A DNA stretch of 64,000 bases from Sphingopyxis sp. JAI108. Lineage in GTDB: Bacteria; Pseudomonadota; Alphaproteobacteria; Sphingomonadales; Sphingomonadaceae. The notes beneath the pieces are model-generated. The model was not told the origin of the DNA, did not search any database, and was given only the letters and a program-made list of their open reading frames with translations. Within the stretch, counting starts at the first letter, position 1, and the number at the start of each line of letters is the position of its first letter. Below, piece after piece: positions 17,621 to 26,369 of this stretch. Made by a program: the position numbers and the translations under genes. The stretch is taken from assembly GCF_013410105.1 (NCBI RefSeq), contig NZ_JACCCJ010000001.1, positions 124,001 to 188,000 of the forward strand, written 5' to 3'.

Positions 17621-18280
17621 TCAGCTGGCATCGCCGCCTTCGGCGGCAAGATCACGCAGCCGCCGCTCAAACTCCTCGGGGGGTTGCGCGCCGGAAATTA
17701 AGTGCCGGTCGTTGACGATCACCGTCGGAACGCTGTTGATACCGCGACTACGCCAAAGCTCCTCCTCGGCACGGACCTCTTCGACGTATCGATCGGATTC
17801 CAGCACCGCACGCGCCGCTGATCCGTCCAGACCGACCTCCTCCGCGGCCACCACGAGAGCAGAACGGTCGCCCGGATCGACCTGATCGGTCCAATATAGA
17901 GCCAGCAAGCGGCGCTTCATGTCGAGCTGCCGTCCCTCATCCTTTGCCCAAGCGAGCAGCCGATGCGCGTCGAACGTATTGTAGATGCGGCTCTCATCGG
18001 AAGTGTTCATGGTGACGCCGACGCTGGCGGCACGTGCCCGGATCATATCGCGGCTGGAGCGAATCTGGTCGTGCGGCATGCCGAACTTCCTGCTGATGTG
18101 CTCCAAGCCGTTCTGCCCGCCCGCCTGCATGTCCGGGCTCAGCTCATAGGGATGGAACGTGATGTCGGCGTCGACCTGGCCCTCCAAGGCCGCGAGCGCC
18201 TGCTCCAGACCTCCTACCCCGATCGCGCACCAGGGGCAGGCGATATCCGAAATGAAGTCGATCTTGAGCTTGGTGGTCAC
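17621..18280 (-). CDS. DsbA/FrnE-family thiol oxidoreductase-like protein
   Basis: A thioredoxin-fold protein of the FrnE / 2-hydroxychromene-2-carboxylate-isomerase-like DsbA group. A GTG at 18280 was chosen because GTAGGAG lies eight bases before it (219 aa); an ATG at 18307 is in frame but has no ribosome site. The redox motif is CPWC (Cys15, Cys18), with the cis-proline loop NSVPTVIVN near residue 190 and an all-helical insert between. There is no signal peptide, so it is cytoplasmic, unlike periplasmic DsbA. It is the last of the long minus-strand run, 345 bases after a Gfo/Idh/MocA gene, so it probably has its own promoter. A role in thiol redox repair or disulfide isomerisation is likely; the partner is unknown. 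Confidence 0.88.
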   Translation of the reverse strand: MTTKLKIDFISDIACPWCAIGVGGLEQALAALEGQVDADITFHPYELSPDMQAGGQNGLEHISRKFGMPHDQIRSSRDMIRARAASVGVTMNTSDESRIYNTFDAHRLLAWAKDEGRQLDMKRRLLALYWTDQVDPGDRSALVVAAEEVGLDGSAARAVLESDRYVEEVRAEEELWRSRGINSVPTVIVNDRHLISGAQPPEEFERRLRDLAAEGGDAS

Positions 18281-18625
18281 GGCGAAGTCTCCTACTGATT
18301 GCATCATAAGTCGATTCTGCCGTCGGGCGACAAGCCCGCCGACGGGATGAGACTATCATCAACGAGGATGATGACGGCGCGGCGGGAGCCGGACGCCGGA
18401 CTCGCGGAGTCGGTTCGGCTCCGCTTTGAAAACTATTATAACAGCGCCTAGAAACGTAGCTCCAGCAGAAGGCCAGTGAACATCGCGGCTTCTGCATCCG
18501 CGCTGTGACAGCCATAGCCGTCGACCGAGAGCCACCCTCAAAAGCCGGTCATGCACGATCGCTCGGCCTTCCGGTTGCACGCGCAGAGATAAGCGACGCG
18601 GGCGGATCATGGATATTCCTTGGTT
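18281..18625. other. 345-base intergenic region without a supported gene
   Basis: It lies between two minus-strand genes. Two open frames cover it on the minus strand, but both are arginine/serine-rich translations with no family features, as expected from GC-rich non-coding DNA. It presumably carries the promoter of the DsbA-like gene and the 3' end of the Gfo/Idh/MocA transcript. No convincing hairpin or repeat was found. Confidence 0.4.
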
Positions 18626-19762
18626 TTAGCGATTGGAGTTGACTAGGTCGGGTTGGGCCAGATGCTGGCGATGACCCGTTTCAGAGGCCTGTGTGATCGC
18701 CTCGAGCACCCGGTGACGCTCGAGTGCGACCGCGAAGTCCGGCGCATCTGAGGTTCCATCGCGGAGGTCGGCGGCAAGCTGGGCATAGAGGCGGGCGACG
18801 CCCGCCGCGGGCGGGTCGAGTTGCAGGTCGGGAGCCGCGTATGCCGGTGGGACGTGTAGCTGCTGGACAGGCTCGCTGCTGCGGCGCAACGTGATGGTAA
18901 TATCGCCGAAGTGGATGTAGCCCGACGCCGTCTCGACTCGCAGCCGGCCTTCGGTGCCCTGGATCTCCCAAACCACCCCCGCGGACTGCCCGGCACTGTA
19001 GTGCAGCGAAGTGACGATCCCGCCTTCGAGAACGCCGGCGACGATGATCTCGTCCGGCGCGTCCTTCGGGAGGGACGTGCCATCCGAGAGGTGAATGCCG
19101 TCGCCGCGCTGATTGGAGACGACGGCGGACAGGCTCTCGAATGCGCCGAGTACATGCGCGAGCGGTTGGAGCGCGTGGCCGAGCATGATGCTTTGAAGCG
19201 TGGCGCCATTCCCTGCGTGAGCCATGTATTCGAACGGCGGGTCATATCGGCCGACCCACATGTCGTCGTTCAGATGCGCTCGGATGCTCGTGCTGAGCGG
19301 CCTGCCGATCACGCCCTGCCGGACGAGGTCGCGAAGGTAGCGGATCGGCGGGTGCAGGCCGCCCTGCAACCCGATAACCGTGCGCAGCCGCCGTTCGCGG
19401 GCGAACCTCTCCAGCGCTTCGGCTTCCGATAGGTTTCGCGCGAGCGGCCATTCGCAATAGACCATTTTGCCCGCAGCGAGCGCGTCGGAAACGATCTGCT
19501 TGTGCTCCGGTACCTTAACCGCAACCACCACCAAGTCGACCTCCGGCCGAAGGACCAGCGCCTGATGCGTGTCGAAGGCGAGATCGGCACCCAGTTGGTT
19601 AGCGGTCGCTTTCGCGCTCTCCATACGAGTCGTGCTGACGGCGCGGATCTGGAACGCGTCGAGCGCCCGCAGCGCCGGTACGTGAGCAATTCCGCCCCAG
19701 CCTCGATCGGCACTGGCGCCGACGATACCGACGCCGATCCGGGTGTTTGCTGAATTGATCAT
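18626..19762 (-). CDS. Gfo/Idh/MocA-family oxidoreductase, Gal80-like (copy 1)
   Basis: A two-domain Rossmann protein of 378 aa. The ATG at 19762 follows AGGAG and starts directly before the nucleotide-binding block IGVGIVGASADRGWGG; a long upstream extension was rejected. Sugar dehydrogenases of this family carry a catalytic Lys in an EKP motif. Here the motif is EWP (104-106), as in yeast Gal80 and its bacterial relatives, while a lysine is kept in VAVKVPEH (Lys83). The C-terminal beta-sheet domain contains EIQGTEGRLRVE. A second protein of the same type lies at 21816. It may be a catalytically altered dehydrogenase or a sugar-sensing protein; which one cannot be settled from sequence. Confidence 0.85.
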   Translation of the reverse strand: MINSANTRIGVGIVGASADRGWGGIAHVPALRALDAFQIRAVSTTRMESAKATANQLGADLAFDTHQALVLRPEVDLVVVAVKVPEHKQIVSDALAAGKMVYCEWPLARNLSEAEALERFARERRLRTVIGLQGGLHPPIRYLRDLVRQGVIGRPLSTSIRAHLNDDMWVGRYDPPFEYMAHAGNGATLQSIMLGHALQPLAHVLGAFESLSAVVSNQRGDGIHLSDGTSLPKDAPDEIIVAGVLEGGIVTSLHYSAGQSAGVVWEIQGTEGRLRVETASGYIHFGDITITLRRSSEPVQQLHVPPAYAAPDLQLDPPAAGVARLYAQLAADLRDGTSDAPDFAVALERHRVLEAITQASETGHRQHLAQPDLVNSNR

Positions 19763-19923
19763 GTAGGTGCGCTCCTGTCTGGTGCAGCCTGGGCAATGCT
19801 CGCCCGGCTGCTCAACCATGGTTTCATTTCCGGACGAGTGCTTGGGCGCATTGCAAGTGACCAAGCATTGTCGTTCGCGCTGCGGATGCGTGGGTTTGAC
19901 CCAAGTGAAGCAAGCGCAGGGAG

Positions 19924-20646
19924 TTAAGATTGAGCCCAATGGGCCTCGAGTTCGCGCGCGACATCGGCCGGACGCTCGTTCATCGGCCAGTGCGAGCTGC
20001 GCAGTTTCACGACGGCGCGTGCTTTTGTGGCATTGCCGAGCTCGTCGGCGAATCGGTGCGGCAGAAACGGATCGTCCAGGCCCCAGATCACCAGCGCTGG
20101 GGCGGTCACATCGCTCAAACCCGGCTTCCACTCCGCGCCGACCTCAATTGCGGAACGGTAAAGTGCGAGAATGCTTGCCCGCATGGTTGCATCCAGATGC
20201 CGAACCGATTCATCCGCCGCATCTCTCGGCATCTGTGCCTCGACGAGATTTGCCGCAAATTCCTCGAGGTCGAGATCTTCCATCCATTGCTCGCCCTGCC
20301 CTGGCGTCTGCCAGATCTTGGCAAGATAGTGCCACGGAAACTCCGGATCGATGGGCCCGCTGATTCCGGTCCAGGTCCGCACCAACTCCGGTCGGATCGA
20401 CGCGAGACGGCCTGTTAGCAGGCTGCCCCAGTCATGACCGACCAGATCCACGGGTTCGCCGATCTCGGCGATCCGGTGGACAAGCCAGTCGAGATACTCT
20501 TCCTTTGTCGACCTGAAGTCTGACGGCAACGGATTGCCGAAACCGGGGAGATCGACCGTGATGATGTCGTCCCGCTCAAGATGAGGGCGGACGTCGTCCC
20601 AAATCCGGTGGGTGTCGGGTACGCCGTGGACGAGGACTGCAGGCAT
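19924..20646 (-). CDS. Alpha/beta-hydrolase with Asp nucleophile (epoxide hydrolase / dehalogenase type)
   Basis: A compact 240-aa hydrolase. It has the oxyanion loop HGVPDTHRIWDD at 7-18, DLPGFG at 32-37 and the nucleophile elbow GHDWGS with Asp72, which marks the epoxide hydrolase and haloalkane dehalogenase branch rather than esterases. The distal acid region is WGLDDPFLP and the histidine lies in SSHWPMNERP. The expected cap-domain helices with a Trp/Tyr-rich segment (WHYLAKIWQ) lie between. There is no signal peptide. It lies between the Gal80-like gene and an aldo-keto reductase, with gaps of 160 and 136 bases. An ester or fluoroacetate-type substrate is an alternative. The family is sure, the substrate open. 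Confidence 0.87.
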   Translation of the reverse strand: MPAVLVHGVPDTHRIWDDVRPHLERDDIITVDLPGFGNPLPSDFRSTKEEYLDWLVHRIAEIGEPVDLVGHDWGSLLTGRLASIRPELVRTWTGISGPIDPEFPWHYLAKIWQTPGQGEQWMEDLDLEEFAANLVEAQMPRDAADESVRHLDATMRASILALYRSAIEVGAEWKPGLSDVTAPALVIWGLDDPFLPHRFADELGNATKARAVVKLRSSHWPMNERPADVARELEAHWAQS

Positions 20647-20782
20647 GTCGTTATCTCCTTGTGATTGCTATCAGGAGAATAGGGAGATGGATGCATTGCG
20701 GAAGCCGGCGTTGGAGAAACCGGGCGTTGCCAATCGCGGAACCCCCGCCGTCGTGCGCTCTGTGCGAACGCTGGTAACATGA

Positions 20783-21799
20783 CTATATATCTTGCTCTGC
20801 CGCCCGGTTCAGCAGCCAGCCCGGATATTCTATCGGAAGGCGGCTGGCTGCGCCCAGGCGGTGCATGTCGTCGATATCGAGCTCGACCTCCGCTGCCTGG
20901 AGATTCTCGTGCAACTGTTCAACGCGCTTTGCGCCTATGATGACGGTGGACACAACGGGCTGTTTTAGCAGCCATGCAATAGCGATCTGTGCTGGCTGGC
21001 GCCCATGCTTGATCGCAACTTCCTTCATCACGCCGATCAGCGGTTCCCCACGGATGCGATCGATCGGTGGAAAGTCGAGCTCGGTCTGCCGCGCCGATTC
21101 AAGATTGCCGCGATCGGCATATTTGCCGCTGAGATAGCCACCCGCAAGCGGGCTCCAGACCATCATGCCGACCCGTTCGGCGGTGAGCAGCGGCACGATC
21201 TCGCGCTCCACGTCCCGGCCGACGAGCGTGTAATAGGCTTGAAGCGACGTGATCGGCGCCAGGTTGCGCGCCCGCGCAATGCCGATCGCCTTCATGATCT
21301 GCCAGGCGGCCCAGTTCGAAAGCCCGATGTATCGAACGTCACCGGCGCGCACGAGCGTGTCGAGCGCCTCCAGCGTCTCCTCGATCGGGGTCGCGGGGTC
21401 GAAGGCGTGAACCTGGTAGAGGTCGATATGGTCGAGCGCTAACCGGCGCAGGCTGGCATGGCATTCGCTCAGGATGTGTCGGCGCGAAGCGCCGCCCTGG
21501 TTCGGCCCTTCGCCCATTGACGAGGCCACCTTCGTTGCCACGATCACGTGATCCCGGGCAACGCCGATGTTCCTCAGCGAGCGGCCGAGAATTTCTTCGC
21601 TCCGGCCGTGCGCGTAGACATTCGCCGTGTCGAACAGGTTCACGCCCGCGTCGAGCGCAGCGCCGACCAACGCATCGGCATCCTCCTGTCCCAATTTGCC
21701 GACCTGTCCCCACAGGCCGTCCGTGCCGCCGAAGGTCATCGCACCAAAGCAAAGTTCGGACACGAACAATCCGCTGCTGCCAAGTTTGCGCAAGCGCAT
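20783..21799 (-). CDS. Aldo-keto reductase
   Basis: An NADPH-dependent TIM-barrel carbonyl reductase of 338 aa. The ATG at 21799 follows a GGGAGA ribosome site; upstream open sequence belongs to the preceding gene's shadow frame. The catalytic tetrad is complete: Asp57 (FDTANVY), Tyr62, Lys90 (VATKV) and His131 (YQVHAFD). The family phrases YIGLSNWAAWQ and VWSPLAGGYLSGKY are present. It starts 17 bases after the stop of the second Gfo/Idh/MocA gene, so the two are almost certainly one operon. The pairing suggests carbohydrate or polyol-like carbonyl substrates, but the sequence alone does not prove it. Confidence 0.92.
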   Translation of the reverse strand: MRLRKLGSSGLFVSELCFGAMTFGGTDGLWGQVGKLGQEDADALVGAALDAGVNLFDTANVYAHGRSEEILGRSLRNIGVARDHVIVATKVASSMGEGPNQGGASRRHILSECHASLRRLALDHIDLYQVHAFDPATPIEETLEALDTLVRAGDVRYIGLSNWAAWQIMKAIGIARARNLAPITSLQAYYTLVGRDVEREIVPLLTAERVGMMVWSPLAGGYLSGKYADRGNLESARQTELDFPPIDRIRGEPLIGVMKEVAIKHGRQPAQIAIAWLLKQPVVSTVIIGAKRVEQLHENLQAAEVELDIDDMHRLGAASRLPIEYPGWLLNRAAEQDI

Positions 21800-21815
21800 G
21801 ATATGTCTCCCTGGA

Positions 21816-22913
21816 TCAGATCGACTGCCGCTCGCCCGATTGCGCCGCCCGCTCGACGGCAGCGACGAGGCGGCTGTTATGGAGCGCGTGGTCGAAGCCA
21901 GGCGTGTGGTAGGTGCCTGCCACCAGATCGCGCGCGAGCGAGGCATAGACCTCGCCGACATTGATCGCCGCGCCGGCCCAGAAGTCGGCCGCTGTGGGCC
22001 CGACGCCGGTCGCGATGGGCGCGTCGGGAGCGGCAATATCGACGGATGCCGTCAAGCGGAGATCGCCGACCTGCACACCGGCGAGGTGATCGCCGGTCAG
22101 TGTGAGGCGTCCTTCCGTGCCGCGGATGTCGAAGCGGAACCGCGCTTCGTCGGCGGGCACGCCGGCCAGCACCTGAACTGACACTGGGGTGCCGATCGCC
22201 GTCGCGGCGATAAGGTCCAGATGGTCCGGGATCTCGCGAGTGGAAGTTTCGCCGGTGTCGACCACTTCGATCTGCGGCCAGTGCAACGCGGTGCGCGCAT
22301 CCACCTGCGTGATGTCGCCGAGCACGGCTTCGATCACGTCGAGGACATGGCCGACGGTGATCGTCATGAAACTGGCGCCGGACGCGGCCTTGTTGAAATA
22401 GTCGTAGTTGCTCGTCACTTGCGGTCCATAGCCGAACGTCGTTGCATCGACGCGCGCCGACAACAGGCGGCCGAGTTTGCCCGAAGCGACCAGTTCGGCT
22501 GCGCGGCGAACGGCGGGATTGTGCCGGCCTTGTAATCCGATCGCGGTGTGAAGAGATCTGCCAGCTGCCGCCATCGCCTCGGTTTCGGCAAGCGTCGCGC
22601 CCAAGGGAGACTCCGCGTAAACCGCCTTGCCCGCGGCCAGCGCGGCCATCACCAGATCATGGTGCGCCGGCACCTTCACGGCGACGGTCACGATGTCAAT
22701 CCTTTCATCCTCGATGAGCTTGAAAGGGTCGGCATACCAGCGCTCGGCGCCGAACGCCTCGGCGGCCGCCTTGGCGCTTTCCTCGCGACGTGTAGCAACG
22801 CCGGCGAGGACCAGCGAGGATTGCGCTGCGAGGGCGGGAATGTGGGATGCGCCCGCCCAGCTGGCCTGCGTGTCCGCGCCGATAATGCCAACACGAAATT
22901 TACCGTCCGTCAT
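21816..22913 (-). CDS. Gfo/Idh/MocA-family oxidoreductase, Gal80-like (copy 2)
   Basis: A 365-aa two-domain Rossmann protein related to the one at 18626. The N-terminal block FRVGIIGADTQASWAGASHIPAL is close to that of copy 1, and VAVKVPAHH (Lys80) is shared. The EKP catalytic motif is replaced by ESP at 101-103, so the general acid lysine is missing here too. The C-terminal domain keeps DIRGTEGRLTL. It forms an operon with the aldo-keto reductase (17-base gap) and lies downstream of a LysR gene on the same strand. It may be an NAD(P)-binding sensor or a dehydrogenase using another residue. Confidence 0.85.
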   Translation of the reverse strand: MTDGKFRVGIIGADTQASWAGASHIPALAAQSSLVLAGVATRREESAKAAAEAFGAERWYADPFKLIEDERIDIVTVAVKVPAHHDLVMAALAAGKAVYAESPLGATLAETEAMAAAGRSLHTAIGLQGRHNPAVRRAAELVASGKLGRLLSARVDATTFGYGPQVTSNYDYFNKAASGASFMTITVGHVLDVIEAVLGDITQVDARTALHWPQIEVVDTGETSTREIPDHLDLIAATAIGTPVSVQVLAGVPADEARFRFDIRGTEGRLTLTGDHLAGVQVGDLRLTASVDIAAPDAPIATGVGPTAADFWAGAAINVGEVYASLARDLVAGTYHTPGFDHALHNSRLVAAVERAAQSGERQSI

Positions 22914-23045
22914 GATGATGCTCCAGCGATTGGCGCAGAAGTCGCGCCGCTGCCGGACATTTAGGTCATCGGAATGAGCGATCTAAATCGATATCCAGTA
23001 TGCGTTATTATCCACCGCATGGATGATAATCTTGCTTGCGTCGGC

Positions 23046-24005
23046 TTAGTAATATTGCTGCCGGAGATCTGCACAGATCTGCTCCGACCTCTGCCAGATT
23101 CGGGGAAAAGCACCGGAAAGGCAGGTGCGAAACCAACGCTGGGCGGGGTGTTGGTCGTTCCGGCGGTGCCAGTTGAGGACAAAGGGTACGGGGTTCAGGC
23201 GCAGCGGGAAGTCGCTGACATTCAGCTGCTCCGCGCAGCCCGACCGTTGTACGACACTTTCAAGAACCGTAGCGACCATGTCGGAGGCGGCGACCAGTGG
23301 GGGGGCGCTCGCCATATGCTGTATGGTCAGCGCAACCCGACGCTTTAAACCCTTGCTGGCGAGCGCCGCGTCGGCCACGTCCAGCCCTTCGTTCTCCGGC
23401 GAGACGAGGATGTGTGGGAGCGACAGGAAACGTTCGAGGTCGGGTGTCCGGTTCGCAGCGGGATGGTCCCTCCGCAGGATGCAGACGAACCGTTCCTGAA
23501 ACAGGGGGGTGGTCAGAATGCGTCCGCGATCGACGGGCGGCAGGCCGATTGCCACATCGACTTCGCCGGCATCGAGCATCCGCGTGGCCTCGTCCCGCGT
23601 AGCATAATCGCGGACGCGCAGGTCGACAAGCGGCGCGCGGGCCGCGAGGATGTGCAACAGCGGCGGCAACACGACGCTTTCGGCATGGCCCGACAAGGCG
23701 AGCGAGAAAGACATCGACGCAACGCTTGGTTCGAACGCCTGCGTGAAGACCAGCGTGCGCTGGATATCGCGCAACGCGTGCGAAATCGGTTCCGCCAGTT
23801 CGAGCGCACGCGGCGTAGGCTGGAGGCCTTTGGGTCCCCGGACGAACAGTTCGTCCTGGAGCAGATCGCGCAGGCGACCCAACGCCGCGCTCATCGCCGG
23901 CTGGGTGCGGCCAATTCGCAGGCCGGCGCGGGTGACGTTTCGTTCGGCGATCAACGCGTCGAATGCCACCAGTAAGTTCAGGTCGATGCCATGCAAGTCC
24001 ATCAA
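23046..24005 (-). CDS. LysR-family transcriptional regulator (NodD-like group)
   Basis: A regulator of 319 aa. Its N-terminus DLHGIDLNLLVAFDALIAERNVTRAG, with the recognition helix RIGRTQPAMSAALGRL, is the form typical of the NodD/NahR/LinR group, many of which respond to aromatic or chlorinated compounds. It precedes the Gal80-like/aldo-keto reductase operon in the same direction by 132 bases and probably controls it. The two starting Met codons are adjacent and either could be used. The effector is unknown. Confidence 0.88.
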   Translation of the reverse strand: MMDLHGIDLNLLVAFDALIAERNVTRAGLRIGRTQPAMSAALGRLRDLLQDELFVRGPKGLQPTPRALELAEPISHALRDIQRTLVFTQAFEPSVASMSFSLALSGHAESVVLPPLLHILAARAPLVDLRVRDYATRDEATRMLDAGEVDVAIGLPPVDRGRILTTPLFQERFVCILRRDHPAANRTPDLERFLSLPHILVSPENEGLDVADAALASKGLKRRVALTIQHMASAPPLVAASDMVATVLESVVQRSGCAEQLNVSDFPLRLNPVPFVLNWHRRNDQHPAQRWFRTCLSGAFPRIWQRSEQICADLRQQYY

Positions 24006-24323
24006 GCGACCCTATCGTCGCAAAAGCCAAGGTGGGCAAGCGGCCGCCGCACCGTTGCAAGACCCTGCGGGGAATCTCGGCGGTCGACCGTGCCCATGCC
24101 GGTCACAACGATCGGGCGCGAAATGGATGCGACGAGCCCTGTCGTCGTCGCTGCTTGCCCGACCGCCGCCTTGGAGGCGTCCTGATCGTTTGCCATGGGC
24201 GTCAGGATACTCGCGGGCAGCAGTTCCGCCCTCACTAGTCCGAACACGCCAAGAGCAAGCGAGAAGATCGCGAGTCAAGCTGCGTTCGGGTGCTGCTGAC
24301 GGAGTGCCCGGTGGGTTCCCGTG
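24006..24323. other. 318-base intergenic region
   Basis: It lies between the LysR start and the end of the aldehyde dehydrogenase operon. Open frames on both strands give low-complexity Arg/Ala-rich translations and were not accepted. It should contain the LysR promoter. No repeat or hairpin stands out. Confidence 0.35.
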
Positions 24324-24785
24324 TCACACGCGAGAAGAGGTTCGCCGGTCAACGTGCGTACTCCCTACCGGGGACAGTGTGCGTACGCCGGTGGACGACA
24401 GTGTAGGCGTTGGGACCGATCGCAGCTTTGTGGCTCGCACGGGGTAGCGCGAATAGATGGGCGAGCAGTTGCTTTGATCAAGGCAGCGGATCGCAATGTC
24501 GATTACGGCCGCCGCATCCGCTGGTGTCATCCCGTCGTTCACGAGCGACGACAAACCGAGCCTGAGATTGTCCGCCCACAAGGCGAGTCCTGCGGCATCC
24601 ACAAGGTCGGGCAATTCTTCCGCGAGCATTGCATCTCGCAAACGGGCCTCCAACCGCGTTCGAGCGGGAAGACAGCCATCTGCGGACGCCGGCCCGCTGT
24701 GATCATCGGTCAGATCAAGGAGGAAGGTCCTGACATAGTCCCGGACCTGCACCGCCGTCGCTGCCCGGCGACCGGGGGAGATCAT
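24324..24785 (-). CDS. Uncharacterised small protein translationally coupled to an aldehyde dehydrogenase
   Basis: I do not recognise this 153-aa protein. Its ATG overlaps the stop of the preceding aldehyde dehydrogenase by four bases (ATGA), which argues that it is translated. Residues 1 to about 105 look like a soluble helical domain, with alternating charged and hydrophobic helices (VRDYVRTFLLDL, RLEARLRDAMLAEEL, LWADNLRLGLSSL) somewhat like the ligand-binding half of TetR regulators, but there is no DNA-binding part. The last 45 residues are Ser/Thr/Arg-rich and may be a read-through tail after a frameshift. It could be a truncated regulator or a small partner of the operon enzymes. Confidence 0.5.
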   Translation of the reverse strand: MISPGRRAATAVQVRDYVRTFLLDLTDDHSGPASADGCLPARTRLEARLRDAMLAEELPDLVDAAGLALWADNLRLGLSSLVNDGMTPADAAAVIDIAIRCLDQSNCSPIYSRYPVRATKLRSVPTPTLSSTGVRTLSPVGSTHVDRRTSSRV

Positions 24786-26254
24786 TGGTCGCGTCCGGTC
24801 ATGGCTGTTTGGCCGGGGCGCAGCGCGATATGCTTGTACTCGACGAAGTCCTCGATCGCCGCGACGCCGTTCAGCCTGCCGAGGCCCGAAAGCTTGAACC
24901 CGCCTTCTTCCGTGCTGTCATAGACCTTGGCCCAGTCGTTGACGAAAACGCTGCCGACCTCCAGCGCCTGCGCGACCCGCAGCGAACGGTCGAGGTCGCG
25001 CGTCCAGACGCTCGCGGACAACCCGAATTCGCTGTCGTTGGCGAGTGCGACCGCCTGTGCTTCGTCGCTGAATCGCTGGATGGTGATGACCGGTCCGAAC
25101 GTTTCCTCCTGCACGATAGCGAGCCGGTTGTCGTCGACCTCCAGCATCGCGGGTCGGAAGAACGCCCCCGCGGCGAGTGGGCCGTCGGTTACGGGGCCGC
25201 CGCGCACGATCGCCCTAGCGCCGGCCGCGATCGCGTCTGTCACGACCTTGTCGACCCGTGCGACATTGGCCTTGTCGATCAGCGGTCCCATGTCGCTCGC
25301 AGGGTCGGCTGCCGGGCCCACCCTGACGTTGCGCAGTCGATCGGCAAGGCGGTCGCGCACGACCTCGTAGAGATTGTCCTGCACCAGAAGGCGCGATCCG
25401 GTCATGCAGAACTGACCGGCGAACACCGTCAGCGCCTTTTCGAGGACCGGGATCATGGATGCGACATCGGCGTCGTCGAACACGATCATCGGCGCCTTGC
25501 CGCCGAGTTCGAGGCCGAAGCGCTTTATTCGCCGCGCTCCGACCGCGCCGATCGCCGCGCCGGTCCTCGTGCTGCCGGTGAAGCTGATCATTGGCACATC
25601 CTCGCTCTCGACGAGGTGCGCAGCGCCCTCCGAGCCGCTCTCGGCGAAGATGTTGACGACGCCTGCGGGCAGGTCGGGCGCTTCGGCAAATATCTCGGAC
25701 AGCACAGAGGCGACCTGCGCTGCCTGACCCGACATCTTGACGACCACTGTGCAACCGGCGGCCAGCGCCGGTGCGAACGACCGGACTGCGAGGATGACCG
25801 GGGAGTTCCAAGGTACGATGACTCCCGCCACCCCTATCGGTTGGCGTAGCACGATCGAGATGCTTCCCGGCCGTGGCTGCAGGGCGCGCCCAGCCTCGGT
25901 ACGAGCCATTGCCGCCCAGTAGCGCAGCTTGCTTGGCGAACCGTCGGCTTCGAGCGCTGCCTCGCTCCCGATCTTGCCGTTCTCGAGTGAGAGGATGGCG
26001 ATCAGCCGCTCGCGATGGCGTTCCATCGCGGCTGCCATCTGATCGAGCACTCGGGCGCGCAACTCGGCATCATGCGCCCATGGTGTCCGGCGGAACGCCG
26101 TCGCGGCGGCGTTGACCGCATCGCGCGCGGCGGTAGCCCCGTCGTCGGCATAGCTCCCGAACGTCTCGTAGGTCGCCGGGTTGATCGAAGGGGAGAGCGC
26201 CACCGGCGCGGCGAAGGCGCCGTTGATCCAGTTTCGGGCCGGAGAGTTCGTCAT
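24782..26254 (-). CDS. Aldehyde dehydrogenase
   Basis: NAD(P)-dependent oxidation of an aldehyde to an acid; 490 aa. The active site is complete: Asn150 in VPWNSP, Glu249 in GLELGGKAP and Cys283 in AGQFCMTG. The cofactor loop reads VVKMSG rather than the common VVKPSE. It is the third gene of the minus-strand operon of alcohol dehydrogenase, metallo-beta-lactamase-fold protein and aldehyde dehydrogenase, with a 115-base gap before it and a four-base overlap with the small gene after it. It probably takes the aldehyde produced by the zinc alcohol dehydrogenase. It is a distant relative of the dehydrogenase at 11191, not a recent copy. Confidence 0.93.
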   Translation of the reverse strand: MTNSPARNWINGAFAAPVALSPSINPATYETFGSYADDGATAARDAVNAAATAFRRTPWAHDAELRARVLDQMAAAMERHRERLIAILSLENGKIGSEAALEADGSPSKLRYWAAMARTEAGRALQPRPGSISIVLRQPIGVAGVIVPWNSPVILAVRSFAPALAAGCTVVVKMSGQAAQVASVLSEIFAEAPDLPAGVVNIFAESGSEGAAHLVESEDVPMISFTGSTRTGAAIGAVGARRIKRFGLELGGKAPMIVFDDADVASMIPVLEKALTVFAGQFCMTGSRLLVQDNLYEVVRDRLADRLRNVRVGPAADPASDMGPLIDKANVARVDKVVTDAIAAGARAIVRGGPVTDGPLAAGAFFRPAMLEVDDNRLAIVQEETFGPVITIQRFSDEAQAVALANDSEFGLSASVWTRDLDRSLRVAQALEVGSVFVNDWAKVYDSTEEGGFKLSGLGRLNGVAAIEDFVEYKHIALRPGQTAMTGRDQ

Positions 26255-26369
26255 CGCGTCGTCCTTTGCGAAGGGGTGCGGGCGTGCCGATCCGTGGCAT
26301 GCGCGTCATGGCCCGTGTCTGGAAGGAGACGGCCTGCGGTAGTTTCGGCTGCCGCGAGGCCGCAGGGTA

